64,000 nucleotides of DNA from DASWJZ01 sp963720705. GTDB taxonomy: Bacteria > Pseudomonadota > Alphaproteobacteria > Rhizobiales > Afifellaceae. The DNA is taken from positions 62,001 through 126,000 of the forward strand of contig CAVRGJ010000006.1 in the NCBI GenBank assembly GCA_963720705.1. Direction: 5' to 3'. The notes below the pieces were generated by a model. The model had not been told where the DNA came from. It did no database searches and worked only from the letters and a program-made list of their open reading frames with translations. Shown here in pieces: positions 17,386 through 26,936 of this stretch. Every line of letters begins with the position of its first letter. Position 1 is the stretch's first letter. The position numbers and the translations under genes were made by a program.

Positions 17386-18521
17386 GCGGCCTCGTCTTCG
17401 CCGTCGATCCAGGTGCGGCGAACTTTCAGGTCCTCGTCGAGAAGCACGAGGCTCGCGCGGTAGCCGCGCTTGATCCGACCGAGCTCGCCGTCGAGGCGAA
17501 GGAAGGTCGCCGGCACGAACGACGCCATCTGAAGCGCGGTCGCGCCATCGACGCCGAGATGCGCGACGGCATTCCGCACTGCCGTTGCCATGTCCAGATC
17601 GGAGCCGGCGAGCGTTCCGTCTTCCATCGTTAACCGGCCGCCGCGGCGGAGGATCGTGCGGCCCTGCAGCTCGAAACTTTGAAGCGCACTTCCCACCGTC
17701 GGCATCGCGTCGGTCACAAGCATGGTCTTGTCCGCGCCTTTGGCGCGAAGCGCAATTCTCAGCGCAGGCGCGGAAACGTGGTGCATGTCGGCGATGATCC
17801 CGCACCATGTCTCGCGCTCGTCGAGCGCCGCGCCAACCGGCCCGGGCTCGCGGCTTTGCAGCGGCGGCATGGCGTTGAAGAGATGCGTGTAGCCGCGAAG
17901 CCCGTGTTGTCGCGCCTTTGCGAGCGTCGCGTAATCGGCGCGCGTGTGACCGGCCGAGACGATAGCGCCGGCGGCGGCCAGTGCCGAGATCGCCTCCATC
18001 GGCACCATCTCCGGCGCGAGCGTCACCAACGTTACCCCGCGCTTCAGCGACGTCATGATGCGGATGTCTCCTGCCTCGATCGGACGCATGAACTTCGGAT
18101 CGTGGACGCCTTTCCGCTCGGGGTTGAGGAACGGGCCTTCCAGGTGAATGCCGAGGAGCCCCGGGACGCCAGCGGCGAGCGCCGCGTCCACTGCCGCAAC
18201 GGCCTCCGCCATCTTCTGGCGCGTATCGGTGATGAAGGTCGGCAGGAACCCGGTCGTCCCGAAACGGCGTTGCGCCGCGCCGATTGCGCGAATGCCTTCG
18301 ACCGTCGGCGTTTCGTTGAAGAGCACTCCGCCGCCGCCGTTCACCTGCAAGTCGATGAAGCCCGGCGCGAGCAACCCCTTGACCTCGCGCCGCTCCAGGC
18401 GAGCCGGCAGCTTCTCAACCTCTTGGATGCGGGCGATCCGCCCGCCCTCGACGACGACGGCGCGGCCTTCGAGCATGCGCGCGCCGTCAAAAATCGTCGC
18501 GCCGACGATCGCGAAGGCCAT
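17382..18521 (-). CDS. nagA: N-acetylglucosamine-6-phosphate deacetylase
   Basis: Metal-dependent amidohydrolase of 379 residues making glucosamine-6-phosphate and acetate. Motifs: APGFIDLQVNGGGG, the metal Glu in GIHLEGPFLNPE, the metal histidines in SAGHTRADY and YTHLFNAMPPL, and the catalytic Asp in MLVTDAMPTVG. It is the last gene of a minus-strand operon nagK - SIS deaminase-like - nagA; its ATG shares one base with the stop of the preceding gene (18521). Confidence 0.95.
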   Translation of the reverse strand: MAFAIVGATIFDGARMLEGRAVVVEGGRIARIQEVEKLPARLERREVKGLLAPGFIDLQVNGGGGVLFNETPTVEGIRAIGAAQRRFGTTGFLPTFITDTRQKMAEAVAAVDAALAAGVPGLLGIHLEGPFLNPERKGVHDPKFMRPIEAGDIRIMTSLKRGVTLVTLAPEMVPMEAISALAAAGAIVSAGHTRADYATLAKARQHGLRGYTHLFNAMPPLQSREPGPVGAALDERETWCGIIADMHHVSAPALRIALRAKGADKTMLVTDAMPTVGSALQSFELQGRTILRRGGRLTMEDGTLAGSDLDMATAVRNAVAHLGVDGATALQMASFVPATFLRLDGELGRIKRGYRASLVLLDEDLKVRRTWIDGEDEAA

Positions 18522-19564
18522 CAGAGCGTCTCCGTCACCTTCTTGAGATGCGGCGGCGCATCCGGGTCGCGGCCTCGCATCCGCGCAACGCTATCGACCA
18601 GCGGATAGAAGCTCTGGGCGAGTGCAATGGGCAACGCGAAAGGATTGAGCGTCGCGTCGCAGGGAAGCATGGTCCCACCGGCCATCGGTGGCCCGGCTGC
18701 GACCACCGGCACGCCACGTTCGGAAAAAAGCGTGATCAGGTCGGCGACGCTTTGAAACGCTTCGTCGTGCTGGCTGAACACGAGCACCGGGAAATCGCGG
18801 CCCGCGAGCGTCGCCGGCCCGTGCATGAGCTCTGCGGCCGAAAGCGCCTCGGCATGAATGCCGCAGGTCTCTTTCAGCTTCAGTGCCGCCTCCTGCGCGA
18901 GCGCTAAGCCGATCCCGCGCCCGACGACGAAGAGGTTTTCGCTCTTCGCCAGCGGCGCCACTGCTGCCTGCCAATCGAACTCCGCCGCCTTGGCGAGATC
19001 GTCGGGGAGTCGCTCAAGCGCCCGATGCAACGCGTCGTCCTCCGCCCAATGCGCCGCCAATTGCAGGATTGCCGCGAGCGAGCATATCCACGATTTCGTC
19101 GCCGCCAGGCTGCGCTCCGGCCAAGCGTGCAGCGGCAGGAGAATCTCGCAGATCTCCGCGAGCGGTGACTCGACGTCGTTCAAGAGAGCGATCGTGAGCG
19201 CACCGCCCGATCGCGCCGCCTCGGCGAGGCGCAGGAGATCGGGGCTCCTGCCCGATTGCGAGATCGCGATGAAGAGCGCGCCGGAAACGTGCGGCGCGGC
19301 GCGATAGACCGACTGCACCGAAGGCCCGACCGATGCGGTGACGATCCCGAGCCGGATTTCGAAGAGATATTTGGCGAAGGTCGCGGCATTGTCGGAACTG
19401 CCGCGCGCGCAGCTCACCGCAAAAGGCGGTGCGGATTTCCTGAGCCGCTTTCCGAGATCGCGGCAGAGAGCGTCATTTTCTTTCAGAAGCCGCGCCACTG
19501 CCGCTGGCGACTCGCCCGCCTCCTGAAGCATCAGGCTCGACGGCGCCGGACGAGGCTTCTTCAA
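18521..19564 (-). CDS. SIS-domain glucosamine-6-phosphate deaminase/isomerase-like (NagB-II type)
   Basis: A protein of about 347 residues with two SIS sugar-isomerase domains, homologous to the isomerase half of GlmS without its glutaminase half. Key stretches are SCARGSSDNAATFAKY, ISQSGRSPDLL, VVGRGIGLALAQEAALKLKE and EALSAAELMHGP. Such proteins in nag operons deaminate glucosamine-6-phosphate to fructose-6-phosphate, replacing NagB. A TTG start at 19564 overlaps the nagK stop and has AAGGAA eight bases upstream; an ATG at 19531 is the alternative. Genes on both sides (kinase and deacetylase) support the amino-sugar role. Confidence 0.87.
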   Translation of the reverse strand: MKKPRPAPSSLMLQEAGESPAAVARLLKENDALCRDLGKRLRKSAPPFAVSCARGSSDNAATFAKYLFEIRLGIVTASVGPSVQSVYRAAPHVSGALFIAISQSGRSPDLLRLAEAARSGGALTIALLNDVESPLAEICEILLPLHAWPERSLAATKSWICSLAAILQLAAHWAEDDALHRALERLPDDLAKAAEFDWQAAVAPLAKSENLFVVGRGIGLALAQEAALKLKETCGIHAEALSAAELMHGPATLAGRDFPVLVFSQHDEAFQSVADLITLFSERGVPVVAAGPPMAGGTMLPCDATLNPFALPIALAQSFYPLVDSVARMRGRDPDAPPHLKKVTETL

Positions 19565-20466
19565 GCGCGCATTTCCTTCGTGCCGGATGCCGGCGCGGCT
19601 TCGGCCGCACGCCGCGCCATCAGGATCGCGCCGTCGAGCGCGTCGCCCTTCGGCTTCGATAGGCGAGCGCGGATCGGCGCCGGAAACCAAGCGGCAAGCG
19701 GCTCAGCGAGCCCGCCGATCAGGCAGACGGAAGGTGCGCCGGCGTCGATCAGGCGCGCGATGATGCGAATGGCGTCGCCCGCCGCTTCGCTCACCAGGGC
19801 AAGGCCGAGCGGATCGAGCCGCTCAGCATGTTCGAACACGGTCGGCACGAAGCGGCCGTAGTCCGCAGGACGTGCCGTGGTCGCGAAGGCGATGATCTTT
19901 TCCGCGCTGTCGTTGAAGCCGGCGAGAATCGCCGCGGCGAGCGGCGTCATCTCGGCGCGACCGTCATAGGCCCAAAGCGCGCGGCGGACCGCCTCGCGCC
20001 CGAGCCGCTGGCCGCTCGCCTCGTCGGAAACCTCCGCTCCGTAGCCGCTCACGTAAAACTGCCGCCCGTCGACGACTGCAAGTCCACACGAGCCGGTGCC
20101 GAGGATAAGGATCGCACCTTCGGCGCCTCCGTGTGCACCGAGCCAGGCAGTATAGGCGTCCGTCTCGATCGCGACTGAGCGAAACGGATGCGGCTCGGCG
20201 AGCAGCTTTGCGTCGGCGCTTTTCAGCGCCGCGCCCGCGAGCCCGAAACCGGCATGCGCGCGCCGAAGATCGGCGTCGCCGAGTCCGGCGTTCCGCGCGG
20301 CTTCGCGGCTTGCGGTCAGGATCGACTGCATGACGAGCTTGGAATCGAGGCGGACATTCGCCGGTCCGCCTACTCCCTCGCCGAGGAGCGCACCGCCGGC
20401 ATCGCAGATTCGCGCGCGGCAGCTCGTGCCGCCGCCGTCGATCCCGACATAGAGAATCTCAGGCAT
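19561..20466 (-). CDS. nagK: N-acetylglucosamine kinase-like (BadF/BadG ATPase family)
   Basis: A 301-residue ASKHA-fold kinase. The phosphate-1 motif is VGIDGGGTSCRARI at residues 7-20; further on are GPANVRLD, ILILGTGSCGLA, GYGAEVSDEASGQRLG and LIGGLAEPL. It would phosphorylate N-acetylglucosamine (or glucosamine) entering without phosphorylation, which is consistent with no PTS transporter being present. It is first in the amino-sugar operon and its stop overlaps the next start. The substrate is assigned from operon context. Confidence 0.85.
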   Translation of the reverse strand: MPEILYVGIDGGGTSCRARICDAGGALLGEGVGGPANVRLDSKLVMQSILTASREAARNAGLGDADLRRAHAGFGLAGAALKSADAKLLAEPHPFRSVAIETDAYTAWLGAHGGAEGAILILGTGSCGLAVVDGRQFYVSGYGAEVSDEASGQRLGREAVRRALWAYDGRAEMTPLAAAILAGFNDSAEKIIAFATTARPADYGRFVPTVFEHAERLDPLGLALVSEAAGDAIRIIARLIDAGAPSVCLIGGLAEPLAAWFPAPIRARLSKPKGDALDGAILMARRAAEAAPASGTKEMRA

Positions 20467-20563
20467 GAACCGCTTCAGGTCCCCGCGTCGCCGGCGCGCT
20501 TGACAGTTCGCCCCGCAAAGTGCCGGCTTCCTGCGTCATATCAGCAAGGATCGCGAACGGCCA

Positions 20564-22159
20564 ATGGGTGACACGGCGACGACGATGAGTTCTTATTGGG
20601 ACTTCCCCTACCCTTCACGCCGCATGCCGGTGCTCGCCGGGAATTGTGTGGCGACGACGCAGCCGCTTGCCGCGCAGGCGGGGCTTACGATGCTCCAGAA
20701 AGGCGGCAACGCGGTCGACGCGGCGGTCGCGACCGCAATCACGCTGACCGTGGTGGAGCCGACGGGAAACGGGCTCGGCAGCGACCTCTTCGCGATTCTC
20801 TGGGACGGCTCGAAGCTCGTCGGCCTGAACGCCTCGGGCCGCTCGCCCGCGGCCTGGGATCCAAAGTTCTTCACCGGGCCGTCCATGCCGCACGAGGGCT
20901 GGAATTCCGTCACCATTCCCGGCGCGGTCGCAGCCTGGGTCGAGCTCAATCGCCGCTATGGAAAGCTGCCCTTCGCGACTCTCGTGGAACCCGCGATCCG
21001 TTACGCGACCGATGGCTTCCTCGTCTCGCCGATCATCTCGCAAATGTGGAAAGCCAACGTCGACAGGCTGAAGGATCAGCCGGGCTTCGCCGATGCCTTC
21101 ATGCCGCGCGGGCGCGCGCCGACGGCCGGCGAGCATTTCAGACGGCGCGATATGGCGGCAACGCTCGCCAAGATCGCCGAGACGGAGGGCGAGGATTTCT
21201 ATCGTGGCGAAATCGCGGCGAAGATCGCTCGCGCGGCAAAGGATGGTGGCGGCTTCATCAGCCAAGACGACATGGCCTCGCACTCGATTGACTTCCTCGA
21301 CACGATCGATGTCGAATTCCGCGGCCACCGCATCCACGAGATCCCGCCGAACGGTCAAGGCATCGCGGCGCTGGTCGCGCTTGGCGTGCTCGACCGCTTG
21401 GAGATCGACGGTCTGCCGCCCGACAGTCCCGAGCTCGTGCATCTTGAGATCGAGGCGTTGAAGCTCGGCGTCGCCGATGTGCGCGATCACGTCGCCGATC
21501 CTGAGACGATGGAGGTAACGCCCGACGCGCTGCTCGACCCGGCGCGGCTCGACGATATGGCACGGAAGATCGCGGCCGACCGCGTCGCGGTTCCCGCCCC
21601 CCGCTCTATGCATCGCGGGGCGACCGTCTATCTCGCGGCGGCGGACGCGGCAGGCATGATGGTTTCGCTCATCCAGTCGAACTATCACGGCGTTGGCTCC
21701 GGCGTGGTCGTGCCGGGTACCGGCATCGCGCTCAACAACCGCGCCTCCTGCTTCGTGACGACACCCGGCCATCCGAACCGCGTCGGCCCGAAGAAGCGCC
21801 CGCTCAACACCATCATCCCGGGCTTCATCACCAAGGACGGCGCGCCGCTCGCAGCTTTTGGCGTCATGGGCGGCACCATGCAGCCGCAGGGGCACACGCA
21901 GATGGCGGTCCGTATGCTCGCGTGCGGGCAGAACCCGCAGACGGCAATCGACGCGGCGCGCTGGCGGGTAGAAGGCGAAGACGTTTGGATCGAGCCGTCG
22001 ATGGCCGCGGAGACTCGGGCCGGCCTCAGGGCACGCGGGCACAAGCTGTCGGAGGGGACGCTGCTCGATTTTGGCGCAGCGCAGACGATTCTGCGTGTCG
22101 ATCACGGTTACGTCGCGGCTTCCGAAAGCCGCCGCGACGGCTGCGCGGTGGGGTTCTAG
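20564..22159 (+). CDS. Gamma-glutamyltransferase-like Ntn hydrolase (YwrD type)
   Basis: A 531-residue protein of the gamma-glutamyltranspeptidase family. It has the large-subunit motifs QKGGNAVDAAVATAITLTVV and EPTGNGLGSDLFA. The expected nucleophile is Thr354 in RGATVYLAAAD at the start of the small subunit, and the later GSGVVVPGTGIALNNR and RPLNTIIPG are present. No signal peptide is seen, so it is probably cytosolic like YwrD. Its substrate is unknown; some family members are amidases on non-glutathione substrates. It stands alone between nagK (divergent) and the ROK regulator (convergent). Confidence 0.87.
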   Translation: MGDTATTMSSYWDFPYPSRRMPVLAGNCVATTQPLAAQAGLTMLQKGGNAVDAAVATAITLTVVEPTGNGLGSDLFAILWDGSKLVGLNASGRSPAAWDPKFFTGPSMPHEGWNSVTIPGAVAAWVELNRRYGKLPFATLVEPAIRYATDGFLVSPIISQMWKANVDRLKDQPGFADAFMPRGRAPTAGEHFRRRDMAATLAKIAETEGEDFYRGEIAAKIARAAKDGGGFISQDDMASHSIDFLDTIDVEFRGHRIHEIPPNGQGIAALVALGVLDRLEIDGLPPDSPELVHLEIEALKLGVADVRDHVADPETMEVTPDALLDPARLDDMARKIAADRVAVPAPRSMHRGATVYLAAADAAGMMVSLIQSNYHGVGSGVVVPGTGIALNNRASCFVTTPGHPNRVGPKKRPLNTIIPGFITKDGAPLAAFGVMGGTMQPQGHTQMAVRMLACGQNPQTAIDAARWRVEGEDVWIEPSMAAETRAGLRARGHKLSEGTLLDFGAAQTILRVDHGYVAASESRRDGCAVGF

Positions 22160-22190
22160 ACGCGCGAAGGCTTGAATGACGAAGCGCCGC

Positions 22191-23421
22191 CTATGCAGCG
22201 CCTACTTCCATCAAATCAGCGTCGACCTTCTGCAGCGCGAGTGCCACGCCGCCCATCGGCACGGCGTCGGAGCCGAGCGGCGAAAGCTCGATGTTGAGCC
22301 GCGCAGCAAGCTGCTCCATCGCCGCGCGCGCAAGCGCGTTCCTGAGCGCCGTCAGCATCCACGGCGCGACGACCGCGACGTTGCCGCCGAGCACGAGATG
22401 GCTCGGGTTGAGCGCATTCACGCTTCCCGCGAGCGCGCGCCCCATCATGTCGCCGGTCTCCACCAGGAGCGCAAGCACGAGCGGGTCGCCGGCTTCGGCG
22501 CGCATTGCGACCTCGGTGAGATCGTCGGCAGGCGCACCGCGCTCGGCGAGGCTTTCGATCAGCCCCGGCACGGACGCGTAAGTTTCTAGACATCCCTGCC
22601 CGCCGCACGCGCAGGCACGCCCGCCCGGCACGATCCGGATATGGCCGAACTCGCCGGCTAGTCCTTCTGCTCCGCGATAGAGCCGGCCAGCCACGAAGAT
22701 CGCGCCACCGACGCCCGAGTGCCCACTGACATAGATGAAGTCGTCGACGCCGGCGCAGCTTCCAAACTCGCGCTCCGCGATTGCCGCGGCGTTGGTGTCG
22801 TTGTCGATCAGGACCGGCGCCGGAAGCAGTGCGGCCGCGATATCAGGCAACGGGACCTCGCGCCAGCCGAGATTCGGGCCGAAGATCAGATGTCCCTTGC
22901 GGTCGATCAATCCGGGGACGCCGATCCCGATGGCTTTCAGCGGCACCGGTGCAAGCCGCTGGCGGAGCTTCGTCACCGCCTGCTCGAGCGAGCGCATCCC
23001 TTCGCGCGGAGACTTCGACCCAGGCCGTTCCTCGCGATCGACGATCTGCCCGCCGAGATCGGCGGCGACCACCTCGATGCCGTCCGGCTCGAGCCTGACA
23101 CCGAGGACGAAGCCGGCAGAGCGGGGGATCGCGAGCGCGACGGCAGGCCGCCCGAGCCGGCGCACGCCTGCACTCGCCGTGGAGCGCGCCACGAGCCCCG
23201 CCTCGACGAGCTGCGAGGTGACGGCGGAGACGGTTGCCTTGTCGAGCCCGGTCAGCACCGCGAGCTCACGCTGCGAGCTGCCTGGATGGCGGCGCAGCGC
23301 CTGCATCAGGAGGTACTGCGTTGACCCGCCGCACCCACGCCGAGTTCACGCCTCTTCCTGACGGACGCGGCTCCAGCGTTGCGATCGCGCCTGGCGATCC
23401 TGCGGCGCTCTTGACGCTCAT
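22191..23421 (-). pseudogene. ROK-family transcriptional repressor, frameshifted near N-terminus
   Basis: A winged-helix plus sugar-kinase-like regulator (NagC/Mlc/XylR type). The main frame gives the HTH (SSQRELAVLTGLDKATVSAV), the kinase-like core (GIGIGVPGLID, LIDNDTNAAAIAE, GLAGEFGHI) and the zinc motif CACGGQGCLE. The usual N-terminal residues are in another frame: from an ATG at 23421 it reads to GVNSAWVRRVN. Dropping one C at 23319 then gives VNQYLLMQALRRHPG, the normal ROK start. As written, a protein could only begin at the ATG at 23306. It probably controls the divergent isomerase/dehydrogenase genes. Confidence 0.82.
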
Positions 23422-23612
23422 GGGCCGGCAAAGATAGCGTCGAATTAGTTCGGGGGTCCACAGAAAAGCCGCTGAGAAGCTTCGCGTCGGGCGTGCGCTC
23501 GCTTGCGCCCGAAGGCCTCGTCGATTGCGAGGTCGCCGACCTTCCGGCTATCACTATTGGAACGCCGCCCCTGAAGGGACGGAAAAAGCGGCCGAGGGAG
23601 GAAGCGACTGCC

Positions 23613-24665
23613 ATGAAAACGATGAAGGGGCCGGCGATCTTTCTTGCCCAGTTCGCCGGCGACAAGCCGCCGTTCAATTCATTGAAGGCGATGGCCAAGT
23701 GGGCAGCCTCGCTCGGCTACAAGGGCATCCAGATCCCGAGCTGGGACGGCCGCCTCTTCGACCTTGCGAAGGCCGCGAGCTCGAAGACCTACTGCGACGA
23801 GATCAACGGCATCTGCAAAGAAGCGGGTGTCGCGATCACCGAGCTTTCCACACACCTCCAAGGCCAGCTCGTCGCCGTGCATCCGGCCTACGACGTTGGC
23901 TTCGACGCCTTCGCGCCGAAGGAGGTGCACGGCAACCCGAAGGCGCGCCAGCGCTGGGCGGTCGACCAGATGAAGAAGGGCGCGAGGGCCTCGCGCAATC
24001 TCGGGCTGAGGGCCTCGGTCTCGTTCACCGGCGCCCTTGCCTGGCCCTATCTCTATCCGTGGCCGCCGCGCTCGCCGGGCCTGATCGAGACGGCGTTCGA
24101 CGAACTTGCGAAACGCTGGAAGCCGATCCTCGACATCTATGATCAGAACGGCGTCGATGTCGGCTACGAGCTGCATCCCGGCGAAGACATAATGGACGGC
24201 ACGACCTTCGAGATGTTCTTGGAGCGCCTCGACAACCACCCGCGCTGCGGCATCAACTACGACCCGTCGCACTTCGTGCTGCAGCAGCTCGACTATGTCG
24301 AGTTCATCGACTTCTATCACGAGCGGATATTTGCCTTCCACGTGAAGGATGCGGAGTTCAACCCGACCGGCAAGCAGGGCGTCTACTCCGGATTCCAATC
24401 CTGGCTGAAGCGCGCCGGCCGCTTCCGTTCCCTCGGAGATGGCCAAGTCGATTTCTCCGCGATCTTCTCCAAGCTTGCCGAATACGATTACGACCGCTGG
24501 GCCGTGCTCGAATGGGAATGCGCGCTGAAGGACGCGCAGACCGGCGCGGCCGAAGGCGCCCCCTTCATAGCCGCCCACATCATCAAGGTGACGGCGCACG
24601 CCTTCGACGATTTCGCCGGCGGTACGATGGATGTGCGGGCGAACAAGAAGGCGCTCGGAATCTAG
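23613..24665 (+). CDS. Sugar phosphate isomerase/epimerase (AP endonuclease 2 fold)
   Basis: A 350-residue TIM-barrel protein. Metal-binding positions are recognisable in GYELHPGED, NYDPSHFVLQQLD, FHVKDAEF and LEWECALKD. Such enzymes isomerise keto-sugars or sugar phosphates, and relatives sit in inositol and glucoside operons (IolE/IolI, ThuA-linked). GAGGGAGGAAG precedes the ATG. The dehydrogenase gene begins 15 bases after its stop. This pair is often found for degradation of oxidised disaccharides or unusual sugars; the true substrate is not known. A ROK repressor gene faces away across about 190 bases. Confidence 0.85.
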   Translation: MKTMKGPAIFLAQFAGDKPPFNSLKAMAKWAASLGYKGIQIPSWDGRLFDLAKAASSKTYCDEINGICKEAGVAITELSTHLQGQLVAVHPAYDVGFDAFAPKEVHGNPKARQRWAVDQMKKGARASRNLGLRASVSFTGALAWPYLYPWPPRSPGLIETAFDELAKRWKPILDIYDQNGVDVGYELHPGEDIMDGTTFEMFLERLDNHPRCGINYDPSHFVLQQLDYVEFIDFYHERIFAFHVKDAEFNPTGKQGVYSGFQSWLKRAGRFRSLGDGQVDFSAIFSKLAEYDYDRWAVLEWECALKDAQTGAAEGAPFIAAHIIKVTAHAFDDFAGGTMDVRANKKALGI

Positions 24666-24680
24666 CCGCGGGAGGAAACA

Positions 24681-25850
24681 ATGGCGATCACAGGTCGCAG
24701 CGAGAAATTCAGCGGCAGAATCCGCCTCGGCATGGTAGGCGGCGGACAGGGCGCCTTTATCGGAGGCGTGCACCGCATCGCCTCGCGTATCGACGACCAG
24801 TACGAATTCGTCGCCGGCGCGCTATCCGCCGACCCCGACCGCGCAAAAGCATCCGGTCTCGAGCTCGGGCTGCGCGAGGACCGCGCCTACGGCAGCTACG
24901 AGGAGATGGCGCGGCGTGAGGCGCGGCTTCGCGACGGCATCGAGGCGGTCGCGATCGTCACGCCGAACCATATGCATTTTCCCGTGGCGAAGGCGTTCCT
25001 CCAGAAGGGCATCCACGTCATCTGCGACAAGCCGCTGACGGCGACGCTGCGCGAAGCGAAGAAGCTTGCCGAGATCGCCAAGAAGTCCGGCAAGGTTTTT
25101 GCGCTCACCCATAACTACACCGGCTACCCGATGGCGCGGCAAGCGCGCGAGATGGTGCAGAAAGGGGAGCTCGGGACAATCCAGCTGATCCACGCCGAAT
25201 ACGTCCAGGACTGGCTGACGACGAAGCTGGAATCGACGGGCCAGAAGCAGGCCGAATGGCGCACCGACCCGGCGCGCTCCGGCGCCGGCGGCGCGGTCGG
25301 CGACATCGGCACGCACGCCTACAACCTCGCCTGCTTTGTCTCCGGCACCGATGCCTCCGAAATCTCGGCCGACCTGACGAGCTTCGTAAAAGGCAGAAAA
25401 CTCGACGACAACGTCCACGTGATGCTGCGCTTCAGGAACGGCGCGCGCGGCATGATCTGGGCGAGCCAGGTCGCTCCCGGCAACGAGAACCGCCTCGTGC
25501 TTCGCGTGCACGGCACGAAGGGCGGGCTCGAATGGGCACAGGAGGACCCGAACTACCTCTGGTTCGCGCCGTTTGGCGAGCCGAAGCGGCTGATAACCCG
25601 CGGCGGGGCTGGCGCCGGTGCGGCCGCGGCACGCGTCACCCGTGTTCCGCCGGGCCATCCTGAAGGCTATCTCGAAGGCTTCGCCAATATCTATCAGGAG
25701 GCTGCGCGCGCCATCCTGGCTGCGCGAAGCGGCAAGAAACCGGACAAGGCGGTGATCTTCCCGACCGTGGAGGACGGCGTGAAGGGCATCGCGTTCGTCG
25801 ATGCTTGCGTGCGCTCGTCGAAGAAGAACGCCGGCTGGATCAAGCTCTGA
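24681..25850 (+). CDS. Gfo/Idh/MocA-family dehydrogenase
   Basis: NAD(P)-dependent oxidoreductase of 389 residues. The Rossmann segment IRLGMVGGGQGAFIGG is near residue 15, then VTPNHMHFPVAKAF, the catalytic motif CDKPLT and GDIGTHAYNLACF in the C-terminal alpha/beta domain. GGGAGG stands before the ATG. It is co-transcribed with the isomerase gene just upstream, and the two probably act in sequence on one sugar derivative. It is longer than IolG and clearly a different subfamily from the iolG-like gene at 11.3 kb. Confidence 0.87.
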   Translation: MAITGRSEKFSGRIRLGMVGGGQGAFIGGVHRIASRIDDQYEFVAGALSADPDRAKASGLELGLREDRAYGSYEEMARREARLRDGIEAVAIVTPNHMHFPVAKAFLQKGIHVICDKPLTATLREAKKLAEIAKKSGKVFALTHNYTGYPMARQAREMVQKGELGTIQLIHAEYVQDWLTTKLESTGQKQAEWRTDPARSGAGGAVGDIGTHAYNLACFVSGTDASEISADLTSFVKGRKLDDNVHVMLRFRNGARGMIWASQVAPGNENRLVLRVHGTKGGLEWAQEDPNYLWFAPFGEPKRLITRGGAGAGAAAARVTRVPPGHPEGYLEGFANIYQEAARAILAARSGKKPDKAVIFPTVEDGVKGIAFVDACVRSSKKNAGWIKL

Positions 25851-25895
25851 TCTGATCCGGTCGCGCTAGCGTTCAGGCGGAGGTAGAATTCCCGC

Positions 25896-26870
25896 GTGAT
25901 CGCCAATGATTCCCGCCGGTTCTCGCTTTTTGGCACGTGCCGCGCGTTCGTCGCGCTGCTCATGCTTTCAGCGGCCGCGTTGGCGCAGGAGGGGCCTAAT
26001 ACCAAGGCAGCGCCGGCGTCCGCCGCGGACGCAGCCGAGCCCGCCACAGTGGAACCGACCGCAGCCGAGCCGGCCGAGACGGCGAATGCCGAGGTGGATC
26101 CGGAGGCCGCCCAGAAGGCGCTTTGCACCCTGATCGAGACGGCTGCTGCGGACAACGGCCTCCCGGCGGGCTTCTTCACGCGGCTGATCTGGAAGGAGAG
26201 CCGCTTCCGTGACGACGCCGTCAGCCCGAAGGGTGCGCAGGGCATCGCGCAGTTCATGCCGGGCACGGCGGCGGAGCGCGGACTCGACGACCCCTTCGAT
26301 GCAACGACGGCCATCCCCGCTTCCGCAAGCCTTCTTGCCGACTTGAAAATCCGCTTTGGCAATCTTGGCCTCGCGGCGGCGGCCTACAATGCCGGTCGCG
26401 ACAGGGTGAGCAATTGGCTGGAGGACAACGGCACCCTCCCCTCCGAGACTCGTGACTACGTGCTCGCGATCACCGGCGTCTCAGCTGACACCTGGGCCGA
26501 TCCCGAAGGTGCCGCAGCGCTTCCGGCGGATGCGGACGACGGGAAGGACTGCCTTCAGCTCGCTGCACTCTTGAAGGGGCCCGGCCTGCCCCTCGCACCG
26601 GAGATCGAGACGGCGCACGCGCCATGGGGCGTGCAGGTAGCGGGCGGCTTCTCGAAGGCGCGCGCGATCGACGCCTATGCGCAGCTTAGTAAGCGCTTTG
26701 CCTCGCTCTTCGCCGACCGCCCGCCGATGATCATCGGCGGGCGCGCGCCGGGGCGCGGTGCGCATTCTTTCTACCGCGTCCGTGTTCCCGTCGAGACGCG
26801 CGCGGAAGCGGAAGAATTCTGCGCCAAGCTGAAGCGGGCGGGCGGCGCCTGCATCGTGCTCAAGACCTGA
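25896..26870 (+). CDS. Lytic transglycosylase (SLT domain) with C-terminal SPOR-like domain
   Basis: A 324-residue exported cell-wall enzyme. It has a signal peptide (about 1-31), then an Ala/Glu/Pro-rich linker to residue ~68. An SLT domain follows, with catalytic Glu in LIWKESRFRDDAVSPKGAQG and the later IAQFMPGTA and AAYNAGRDRV. After residue ~245 comes a segment starting WGVQVAGGFSKARA and ending in FYRVRVPVET that looks like a SPOR-type peptidoglycan-binding domain. The GTG start is supported by GGAGG 12 bases upstream. It would cleave glycan strands, possibly at division sites through SPOR. Confidence 0.87.
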   Translation: MIANDSRRFSLFGTCRAFVALLMLSAAALAQEGPNTKAAPASAADAAEPATVEPTAAEPAETANAEVDPEAAQKALCTLIETAAADNGLPAGFFTRLIWKESRFRDDAVSPKGAQGIAQFMPGTAAERGLDDPFDATTAIPASASLLADLKIRFGNLGLAAAAYNAGRDRVSNWLEDNGTLPSETRDYVLAITGVSADTWADPEGAAALPADADDGKDCLQLAALLKGPGLPLAPEIETAHAPWGVQVAGGFSKARAIDAYAQLSKRFASLFADRPPMIIGGRAPGRGAHSFYRVRVPVETRAEAEEFCAKLKRAGGACIVLKT

Positions 26871-26936
26871 GAGTTGGACTCCGCCGCAGCCACCATCGGA
26901 GCGCCCGAAGCGCCTGCCTTCAGGCAGCCGGACTAA

